This document shows, in pieces, positions 5,377 to 10,682 of a stretch of 10,682 bases of DNA (position 1 is its first letter; each line of letters starts with the position of its first letter). Position numbers and translations under genes: made by a program. The notes beneath the pieces were generated by a model, which was not told the origin of the DNA, made no database searches, and worked only from the letters and a program-made list of their open reading frames with translations. The stretch comes from Nitrososphaerota archaeon (GTDB lineage: Archaea > Thermoproteota > Nitrososphaeria > Nitrososphaerales > JACPRH01), in assembly GCA_029460375.1 (NCBI GenBank), contig JARPAQ010000034.1, forward strand, positions 1 through 10,682, in the 5' to 3' direction.

Positions 5377-7500
5377 GTGCCTCTACCTCCCGATACTACA
5401 CCATATACTTTGGTCGTCTGTGAGAAGCCTGACGCGGCGAAGAGGATAGCTGAAGCTCTAACCGAGAAAGATCTATCCCAGACGGGACAAGGAAAAGTAA
5501 AGATATTCACCCTTACAAACGGAGGAAAGAGATACGTCATCTGCTCCGCGATCGGCCACCTATACACAGTAAGCGACCCGAGTCAGAAACGCTACGTCTA
5601 CCCTGTATTTGACGTAGAATGGTTCCCCACCAACATAGTTGACAAGAAGAGAAGCGACATATCCCGCAGAATAGCTGTAATCAAGAAGCTCGCTGAAAAG
5701 GCTGACACCTTCATAAACGCCTGTGACTTCGACCTTGAAGGCGAAACTATAGGCTACAACGTGTTGAAGTATGCCTGTGGAGAAAAACAGGATGAAGCCC
5801 TTCGAGCCAAGTTCTCCACTCTTACCGAAGCGGAGTTGAAGGAGGCGTTCAGAACTGCTGAGCGTGGGCTGGGGGACGGTTTAGCTAGGGCGGGTAGGAC
5901 GAGGCATGTTGTGGACTTTATCTTCGGCGTCAACCTTTCAAGAGCGTTATCTGAGTCGTACCATGAAGCCAATAAGGGTTACAGGGTCATAACTATCGGC
6001 AGAGTTCAGGGGCCTACGCTTTCTTACGCTGTTGATCGAGAGGTTGAGATTCGGACTTTTGTTCCCGCCCCGTTCTGGCACTTGTATGCGGAGCTGGACA
6101 AGGATGGCGTTACGCTGGTAGCGGAGTATGAGACGAAGCGTATTCTGGAGCTCACTGAAGTTCGAAAGATAGAGGATGACTGTAAAGGGAAGGGCGGCGT
6201 CGTAACTAAGCTGCTTAAATCAGTCTTCAGACAGTCACCACCCACTCCGTTCAACATAGGCGATCTTCAGAAAGAGGCTTACCGTGTATTCGGATACGCA
6301 CCAAGCCAGACTCTAAGGATAGCTGAACGGCTCTACCTAGACGCATTGATATCCTACCCACGCACCTCAAGCCAGAAGCTCCCTTCCTCCATAGACTACA
6401 AGAAGATACTGTCGGGACTTCAGCGAAACAGAGCCTACAGCAAGGATGCAGGTGAAGTCTTGAAAAGTAAGCTGGTGCCCAACCAAGGCGCCAAGGACGA
6501 CTCGGCTCACCCAGCTATATACCCGACTGGTGAGCTTCCGAAAAGAGCTCTATATTCAACTGAGAATAGGCTCTACGACCTGATTGTAAGACGCTTCTTC
6601 GCGGTCTTCGGTGAGGTTGCTCTGCGAGAAAGGGTTTCAGCTACGATAGACATCGGGGGGTACATCTTCAAGACATCGGGGAGACGCACTTTGGAGAAGG
6701 GGTGGCTAAAGTACTACGGTAAATATTCCGGCATGGAGGACAAGTCTTTACCTGATTTGGCTGAGGGCGAGCATCTGGCTCTTCTCAGCCTAGTTTCTGA
6801 GGCGAAGTTTGATCAGCCTCCGCCAAGGTACAATCAGAGCAGTCTTCTCGAAAAGATGGAGAATGAGGAGATAGGGACCAAGGCCACTCGCGCTGACATC
6901 ATAAAGACACTGTATGACCGAGGATACTTTACAGGTCGCAGCATAACAGCCACCGAGATAGCTTTCTCCGTGGTAGAAACTATGGAGGAGTACAGCCCCC
7001 GCATCATATCTACAGACATGACAAGAAGAATCGAAGAACACTTAGAGACTATAGAGACAGGTAAGATGAATGAGGACGAGGTTATACAGGAAGCGGCCGA
7101 CCAGATATATGAATCACTCTACGCGATAAAGAATGTAGAAAAAGAAATCGGCGAGAAGATGGCGCAAGCAGTCTTCACAACGGTGCGGGAGCAGAACCGC
7201 CTTGGCCCTTGCCCAGTCTGCAAGACAGGTACCCTCTCTAAAATCAGATCCAAGAAGACTCGAAAACGTTTCGTAGGCTGCAGCAACTACAGTAAAGGAT
7301 GCAGAGCCTCCGCACCTCTCCCCCAGAAAGGCACCATAACGGTTACCAACAAAACCTGTTCCACCTGCGGATGGCCTATAGTGTATGTGAGATTAGGGAG
7401 GATACCGTGGAGGCTCTGTGTGAACATCAATTGTGAATCGAAGAAGAAGGTGAAGAAAGATAAAGTGCCGGCTTTGCAGAAGAGAAGCAGTAAACGGTAA
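5377..7500 (+). CDS. topA: DNA topoisomerase I, type IA (archaeal)
   Basis: This 707-residue enzyme relaxes negatively supercoiled DNA by single-strand passage through a 5'-phosphotyrosine intermediate. The TOPRIM domain starts with VVCEKPDAAKRIAEAL (E16) and has the metal triad DFDLEGE (D117, D119, E121). IGRVQGPTL (207-215) and ISYPRTSS (325-332) follow, giving catalytic Tyr327. HPAIYPTG (378-385) and the TKATRADIIKTLYDRGY region (501-517) complete the core. Two C-terminal zinc fingers are C612-C615-C635-C642 and C661-C664-C681-C686, then a Lys-rich tail. GTG at 5377 is chosen because an AT-rich box lies at the right distance. The tail overlaps the next small gene by 41 bp. Silent-site composition varies in patches along the gene. 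Confidence 0.96.
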   Translation: MPLPPDTTPYTLVVCEKPDAAKRIAEALTEKDLSQTGQGKVKIFTLTNGGKRYVICSAIGHLYTVSDPSQKRYVYPVFDVEWFPTNIVDKKRSDISRRIAVIKKLAEKADTFINACDFDLEGETIGYNVLKYACGEKQDEALRAKFSTLTEAELKEAFRTAERGLGDGLARAGRTRHVVDFIFGVNLSRALSESYHEANKGYRVITIGRVQGPTLSYAVDREVEIRTFVPAPFWHLYAELDKDGVTLVAEYETKRILELTEVRKIEDDCKGKGGVVTKLLKSVFRQSPPTPFNIGDLQKEAYRVFGYAPSQTLRIAERLYLDALISYPRTSSQKLPSSIDYKKILSGLQRNRAYSKDAGEVLKSKLVPNQGAKDDSAHPAIYPTGELPKRALYSTENRLYDLIVRRFFAVFGEVALRERVSATIDIGGYIFKTSGRRTLEKGWLKYYGKYSGMEDKSLPDLAEGEHLALLSLVSEAKFDQPPPRYNQSSLLEKMENEEIGTKATRADIIKTLYDRGYFTGRSITATEIAFSVVETMEEYSPRIISTDMTRRIEEHLETIETGKMNEDEVIQEAADQIYESLYAIKNVEKEIGEKMAQAVFTTVREQNRLGPCPVCKTGTLSKIRSKKTRKRFVGCSNYSKGCRASAPLPQKGTITVTNKTCSTCGWPIVYVRLGRIPWRLCVNINCESKKKVKKDKVPALQKRSSKR

Positions 7501-7699
7501 GGCTGAGCTCTGCCGATACCACAGCGAAGCGTACAGGAATCTAGAGGCGGGTTTCGAAAAGTGGCGCCACGCATACGGTAAATTGGATTGGAAGGAATAT
7601 CTTCAAAAGGTGGCTGAAAGACCTGAAACCGGCGTCTGGGTCAAGGAATGCTGTGAACTTCTTAAAGATAAAGGTCCGGAGGAACCAGTTAAAGGGTAA
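7460..7699 (+). CDS. Small zinc-finger protein with apparent ATA start, overlapping topA
   Basis: This is an intact frame of 79 codons, (I/M)KCRLCRREAV... to ...EEPVKG. Putative zinc ligands are C3-x2-C6 and C18-x2-H21. A helical part (SEAYRNLEAGFEKWRHAYGK) and a stretch with WKEYLQKV, PETG and WVKECCELL follow. This looks like real, compact protein. Read back to the in-frame TGA at 7451-7453 there is no ATG, GTG or TTG before the finger; the first candidate is ATA at 7460. A GGTGA motif (7449-7453) sits 6 nt before it, ideal for initiation. It overlaps topA by 41 bp in another frame, so translation may be coupled. I have the impression that archaea carry similar small proteins beginning MKC-x-x-C, but this is unverified. 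Function is unknown. Confidence 0.65.
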   Translation: MKCRLCRREAVNGKAELCRYHSEAYRNLEAGFEKWRHAYGKLDWKEYLQKVAERPETGVWVKECCELLKDKGPEEPVKG

Positions 7700-7759
7700 T
7701 CTACTTATTATAGTACTCTTTGAAGCACTCCGTCAGATAGAAAGGAAAGGTTGACCGAT
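7700..7759 (+). promoter_or_regulatory. Putative promoter for the three-helix membrane protein
   Basis: CTTATTATAG (7704-7713) resembles an archaeal box A, predicting a start near 7735. AAAGGAAAGG (7741-7750) is a purine-rich ribosome-binding candidate 9 nt before the ATG at 7760. The same tract directly abuts a TTG at 7751, which makes that TTG a less likely start. Confidence 0.4.
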
Positions 7760-8179
7760 ATGGGGTTAAAGAAAAAGACAGATGAGATATCTCATAAAGT
7801 AGCGGATCGCATCATCTTTACACGTATCTCCAAGAGTACTACATCAACCATTAACCTACTGAAAGCAAGAGGCATAGAAATCACATATCTGGCCATTCTA
7901 TTCGTGTTTGCAGGAGGCTTAGTAAACGGTCTTATAGAAGGCACCAGCCCACTCATGCAAAACTACGTGATATTCCCACAGCGAGGTATTCAGACCGTGA
8001 CTGAAACTATTATCTACGTCTTCGCTATGGCCGCGGGAACCGCAGGTATCTACTTCCTGTATATGGGTGGGCGTCAGAGTCTGAGGCGGCGTATATCCGA
8101 CTTTTACGTTTTAATTGGTTTTACAGCGGTACTGTTAGCCATAGCCTTGAGTCTATACATAGTCGGCGTCAAGGTTTAG
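7760..8179 (+). CDS. Three-helix membrane protein, function unknown
   Basis: The protein has 139 residues from the ATG at 7760, or 142 from an in-frame TTG at 7751. A charged cytoplasmic N-terminus (about 1-38) precedes a helix at about 40-59 (TYLAILFVFAGGLVNGLI). After a short extracytoplasmic loop (EGTSPLMQNYVIFPQRG) come two helices at about 80-101 and 115-135. The loop between them, GGRQSLRRR, is strongly basic and so probably cytoplasmic by the positive-inside rule. No catalytic motif is visible and no family is recognised. A small accessory subunit of a membrane complex is possible. Its last 27 bp overlap the 3' end of the convergent RecA-like gene. Protein coding is well supported by composition and frame. 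Confidence 0.8.
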   Translation: MGLKKKTDEISHKVADRIIFTRISKSTTSTINLLKARGIEITYLAILFVFAGGLVNGLIEGTSPLMQNYVIFPQRGIQTVTETIIYVFAMAAGTAGIYFLYMGGRQSLRRRISDFYVLIGFTAVLLAIALSLYIVGVKV

Positions 8180-8815
8180 GTTCACGCCGTTAAGCGCGAG
8201 ATCAGGACACTTCAATATTGATACCTCAAGATTCTCTATACTCTTCTTCAACTCTAAAACTAGATCGCTCCTCCTTCGAAGCAACTTTCCACCAGCATGT
8301 GTATGGTACCATGACTCTTCGCCCTTCTTCTTCCTAGCCCTTCTCATACTGGTGAACATAATTCGGCCCCCACTCCTAGAAGTAGCTATTTTCAACAGGG
8401 CTAGGTGGAGACCAAGCTTTCTATTCACTTTTGCAGAGTCCGTTCCATCTCTTTGAAGGTTGTAAAACGAGGTAACCGAGTCGAATATGACGGTATCTAT
8501 ACGCGGTGGATTCAGCGAACATATCTCCGCTATTACATCATCCATCTCCTCCACCTCCGGTCTGAATAGATGCAGATATTCAGCATACGGAAGATCCATA
8601 TGATCCTCTAAGAATACGGTGAACATAGTGTCGATATCTATGTATATTATCACCTTGTTCTGAGGCTGATTTGCCATCAACATCTTAGATATGAACCGCA
8701 CCTTTGACTCTTGATCATCACATAGAAGCGTTGCTACAGAATAGTTTGAAAGCAGAGTCTCCAGAATCCTCCGATCGCGGTTCAAACGACTACCGTCCAA
8801 CGATACATATGCCAA
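8153..8815 (-). CDS. RecA/KaiC-like (RadB-type) protein with eroded P-loop
   Basis: This 220-residue protein has a RecA-fold layout. The Walker B-like strand RIDTVIFDSVTSFY (105-118, D112) is typical of RadB/KaiC proteins. It is followed by the strand RIMFTSMRRARKKKGE (151-166) and a late HAGGKLLRRRSDLVLELKK (173-191) like the RadB C-terminus. The Walker A position, after LLSNYSVATLL, reads CDDQESKVRFISKML (32-46) with no G-x4-GKT/S, so ATP binding is doubtful. An HTH or zinc domain is not apparent. The start is TTG at 8815; an ATG at 8806-8808 is out of frame. The gene diverges from the RNase H-fold gene with a 52-bp gap and overlaps the membrane-protein gene 3' end by 27 bp. It could be a regulator or partner rather than an active recombinase. 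Confidence 0.75.
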   Translation of the reverse strand: MAYVSLDGSRLNRDRRILETLLSNYSVATLLCDDQESKVRFISKMLMANQPQNKVIIYIDIDTMFTVFLEDHMDLPYAEYLHLFRPEVEEMDDVIAEICSLNPPRIDTVIFDSVTSFYNLQRDGTDSAKVNRKLGLHLALLKIATSRSGGRIMFTSMRRARKKKGEESWYHTHAGGKLLRRRSDLVLELKKSIENLEVSILKCPDLALNGVNLNLDADYV

Positions 8816-8867
8816 TAGGAAAAGATTTACGCTATATCCAACAATAAGATACTGGGAAGAGACCAGT
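8816..8867. promoter_or_regulatory. Compact divergent promoter between RecA-like and nuclease-like genes
   Basis: Only 52 bp separate the two starts. On the minus strand TCTTATTG (8843-8850) is about 30 bp from the TTG. On the plus strand GCTATATCC (8831-8839) is about 30 bp before the ATG at 8868. GGGAAGAGA (8854-8862) may act as a ribosome-binding site. The elements nearly overlap, so the two genes probably share control. Confidence 0.4.
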
Positions 8868-9497
8868 ATGGATGCCAGTACGCCTAAGGTAGCTGTAGCT
8901 ACTCTTGACGCTAAAGCATACTACACTCTTACTTCTCTGCTCAAGGAGATGAATATCTCCTTCGAAAGTGTTCCACCGGGAGAGAATGTGAACTTGGATG
9001 TCAGCCTCATATTGACGACCCGCAGGGAGAAGAAACAGATAGGGAATAGAAAGATGCTATGTCTGGAAGATATAGTTGGGGATGACGCCGTTGCAAAGGA
9101 GAAGATATTCTCTATTCTTTACAGCAGCGGGAAAGACATCTTGATAGTCGGTATTGATCCTGGAGAAAGAACTGGTGTAGTGGCTTATTACCGAGAAAAA
9201 GAGATACTTGAAGAGGTCACCAGATCTCTCGAAGAAACCCTGTCTTCAGTAGCTGGTCTGGTCAGAAACTCCCGTGCTTCACGAAAGGTGATACGGATAG
9301 GCGACGGCAACCTAAATATGGCTCGAACTATAGCGGAGAGTCTACTTCAGAGCTTTGAAGACAAGGTTGAAGTAGAGATAGTTGATGAGAGAGGAACATC
9401 AACCATCCCTAATCCTCATCATATCAAAGAGTCAAGAGATCTAAAATCCGCCAGAATAATATCCTTCAGAAAAGGTAAACGATACCAAAGAATCTGA
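8868..9497 (+). CDS. Predicted RuvC/YqgF-like RNase H-fold nuclease with N-terminal domain
   Basis: This is a 209-residue protein in two parts. The N-terminal about 88 residues form an alpha/beta domain (KVAVATLDAKAYYTLTSLL... CLEDIVGDD) without recognised family. From about 91 the RuvC/YqgF pattern appears: ILIVGIDPGERTGVVAYY (91-108, D97), then RIGDGN (143-148, D146), VEIVDERGTST (169-179, D173/E174) resembling YqgF DER-x-TT, and RDLKSARIISF (190-200, D191). These give the acidic residues expected for two-metal catalysis on nucleic acid. The substrate, Holliday junction or rRNA-like processing, is not determined. ATG at 8868 is clear. It is paired divergently with the RecA-like gene. It could be a specialised archaeal counterpart of Holliday-junction resolvases, by analogy only. 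Confidence 0.75.
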   Translation: MDASTPKVAVATLDAKAYYTLTSLLKEMNISFESVPPGENVNLDVSLILTTRREKKQIGNRKMLCLEDIVGDDAVAKEKIFSILYSSGKDILIVGIDPGERTGVVAYYREKEILEEVTRSLEETLSSVAGLVRNSRASRKVIRIGDGNLNMARTIAESLLQSFEDKVEVEIVDERGTSTIPNPHHIKESRDLKSARIISFRKGKRYQRI

Positions 9498-9549
9498 CTC
9501 ATTAGATACGGTTATAGAAGCGTGTCCCTGTAAGACTCAGATTAGGTGA
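9491..9549 (+). promoter_or_regulatory. Hairpin across stop codon next to YjbQ ribosome-binding site
   Basis: AATCTGACTC (9491-9500) pairs with GACTCAGATT (9534-9543) with one C-C mismatch and a 33-nt loop. The stem includes the upstream gene's TGA (9495-9497). It abuts AGGTGA (9544-9549), the Shine-Dalgarno of the next gene, which lies 9 nt before the TTG at 9559. It may be a terminator-like or translational-control element; it may equally be chance. Confidence 0.3.
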
Positions 9550-9558
9550 AGATAATCC

Positions 9559-9978
9559 TTGAAGATAATTTCAGAGGAGATTCAAATAGACACTAGAGGA
9601 GAAGGCGACATGGTTGATATAACAGACCACCTGACTGAAATACTTAGCAGAACCGGGCTGAAGAACGGGCAACTCACCACATTTGTACCAGGATCCACAG
9701 CGGCATTAACTACGATAGAGTACGAACCAGGCCTCAAAAAAGACTTCCCATCCGCACTGGAAAGACTAGTCCCACATAACATCCCATACGAGCATGACAA
9801 GACTTGGCATGACGGAAACGGTCACAGCCACGTAAGAGCCTCCATCGTCGGCCCCAGCCTAACTATACCCTTCAGCAACGGCAGACTGATCCTCGGCACT
9901 TGGCAGCAAGTCGTCCTAGTTGAGATGGATATACACAGCCGCTCTCGACGACTATTTATCCAGATAATAGGGGAATAA
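9559..9978 (+). CDS. YjbQ/UPF0047 family protein
   Basis: This 139-residue protein belongs to the UPF0047/YjbQ family, annotated as secondary thiamine-phosphate synthase enzyme; the physiological role remains uncertain. Matching elements are the N-terminal start MKIISEEIQIDTRGEGDMVDIT, the VPGSTAALTTIEYEPGL block (43-59), and the His-rich PYEHDKTWHDGNGHSHVRAS (76-95). GRLILGTWQQVVLVEMD (108-124) and the C-terminal RLFIQIIGE complete the family signature. H79, H84, H89 and H91 are the likely metal or active-site residues. The TTG start has AGGTGA at 9544-9549 as ribosome-binding site; starting at the internal ATG (residue 18) would remove the first conserved strand. The last 23 bp overlap the convergent LysE-family gene. 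Confidence 0.94.
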   Translation: MKIISEEIQIDTRGEGDMVDITDHLTEILSRTGLKNGQLTTFVPGSTAALTTIEYEPGLKKDFPSALERLVPHNIPYEHDKTWHDGNGHSHVRASIVGPSLTIPFSNGRLILGTWQQVVLVEMDIHSRSRRLFIQIIGE

Positions 9979-10612
9979 CAGGTAATCCGATAGCCGAAGC
10001 TAGGAATACGTAGCCAAAATAAATCAAGACAAGGCTGAAAACAACCAGTAACCCCCTATATCCTCTAGTACCTATAATGCTCGTACCCCTCTTCGCCAAG
10101 TAAGCCACAAATGTCAGCCACGCATAATCCATCCAGACATGCGACACAAACAGCACCACCAAGCCAGCTAACGAGGCGAAAAGCAACGCCTCCAAGACAA
10201 GCCTAGAACCTACACTTAGCCACCACAAGATGAAGAAAGGGTTCAGCACCGTGAATAAGACTCCCGCAACAACCGAACTCCGCCGCAGATTCTCCTCACC
10301 AAAGTCATGCTTGACGTGCTTGGCTGATATGGAGCTCTTCATCTGGTATATGCCGAAAGCTATCAGGGCTACTCCACCTATTACGCCGATTGAAGACGCT
10401 ATGTACGGTTGTTGCGCTATGCTCAGAAGTCCGAATCCTAGAAGCAGTATCAACGGCAACTCCACCAACGTATGTCCTATGGAGAAGGATAGGCCTGAGC
10501 GCGCACCATACTTTGAACCGTATATCACGTTGGCCGCGAACATCGGACCGGGGGCTAAAGCTCCCGACGCTGTTGTCAGCACCACTAAAAGTATAAGCTC
10601 GAGCAGCGTCAA
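9956..10612 (-). CDS. LysE/RhtB-family amino acid exporter
   Basis: This is a 218-residue membrane transporter of the LysE superfamily, generally exporting amino acids or small cations. The substrate here is not predictable. It has the family signature near the N-terminus, GALAPGPMFAANVIYG (17-32), and SIGHTLVELPLILLLGFGLL (44-63). Five to six helices follow, with a short hydrophilic stretch SSISAKHVKHDFGEENLRR (93-111) after helix three. NP (124-125) in helix four is typical. The start is TTG at 10612; CTTAAAT on the minus strand (10639-10645) lies about 30 bp upstream and no Shine-Dalgarno is seen, so leaderless translation is likely. It overlaps the YjbQ-family gene tail to tail by 23 bp. 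Confidence 0.92.
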   Translation of the reverse strand: MTLLELILLVVLTTASGALAPGPMFAANVIYGSKYGARSGLSFSIGHTLVELPLILLLGFGLLSIAQQPYIASSIGVIGGVALIAFGIYQMKSSISAKHVKHDFGEENLRRSSVVAGVLFTVLNPFFILWWLSVGSRLVLEALLFASLAGLVVLFVSHVWMDYAWLTFVAYLAKRGTSIIGTRGYRGLLVVFSLVLIYFGYVFLASAIGLPVIPLLSG

Positions 10613-10682
10613 CTGGAGTTATTGGACTTTCAAAGCCGATTTAAGAATTGCGCACTTTAAACTATGTATCTGTTCTTTATTA
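10613..10682. promoter_or_regulatory. Upstream region of LysE-family gene
   Basis: This is the 70-bp end of the window. On the minus strand the AT box at 10638-10647 fits the LysE-family gene at leaderless spacing. TTTAAA at 10656-10661 may belong to a gene beyond the window. No further feature can be defined. Confidence 0.35.

Noticed and set aside
7287..7574. 95-codon minus-strand frame over the topA 3' end
   Set aside because: Antisense to the topA zinc fingers and the small finger gene; its Cys residues and composition are by-products of the opposite strand.
10664..10682. ATG near the window end reading MYLFFI
   Set aside because: Only six codons are visible, with no clear ribosome-binding site, so a gene cannot be supported.
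1..10682. CRISPR array, IS element, integron or prophage
   Set aside because: No regularly spaced repeats, terminal inverted repeats, transposase, integrase or phage structural gene was seen on either strand.

Overview
The window reads as chromosomal DNA of an archaeon. It encodes archaeal/eukaryotic-type ribosomal proteins eL42 and eS27, the H/ACA RNP protein Nop10, an AglB/STT3 oligosaccharyltransferase, a coenzyme-F420 glutamyl ligase and an archaeal type IA topoisomerase. Promoters look archaeal (AT-rich box A about 26 bp upstream of starts), some genes look leaderless, and TTG starts are frequent. F420 chemistry, no introns and moderate GC suggest a TACK-type lineage such as Bathyarchaeia or a deep thaumarchaeal relative. 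That placement is an inference; no rRNA is present to test it. No CRISPR array, tRNA, IS element or phage gene was seen.

Layout. 1-675 (+): eL42, eS27 and Nop10, a ribosome-biogenesis operon. The aIF2-alpha gene that usually sits between eS27 and Nop10 in archaea is absent. 710-2890 (-): AglB, the membrane enzyme of protein N-glycosylation. 2975-3796 (-): a luciferase-like, probably F420-dependent, oxidoreductase. It diverges from 3929-4741 (+), a CofE-family F420 glutamyl ligase with an atypical motif. The shared promoter region carries a palindrome and a repeated half. 4844-5017 (+) and 5086-5253 (-): two convergent zinc-ribbon mini-proteins. 5377-7500 (+): topoisomerase IA with two C-terminal zinc fingers, overlapped at its end by a 79-codon zinc-finger gene whose only sensible start is ATA. 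7760-8179 (+): a three-helix membrane protein.

The least familiar part is 8153-9497. A RecA/KaiC-like protein whose P-loop is eroded (-) diverges from a predicted RuvC/YqgF-like RNase H-fold nuclease with an extra N-terminal domain (+). They are separated by only 52 bp. I infer that they may work together in DNA or RNA transactions, but the sequence alone does not show this. The window closes with a YjbQ-family protein (+) and a convergent LysE-family exporter (-).

The genes are tightly packed and two convergent pairs overlap at their 3' ends (27 and 23 bp). Most of the window is information processing plus cofactor and cell-surface metabolism. The main points of novelty are the nuclease/ATPase-like pair, the ATA-start gene beside topA, and the small zinc-ribbon genes.
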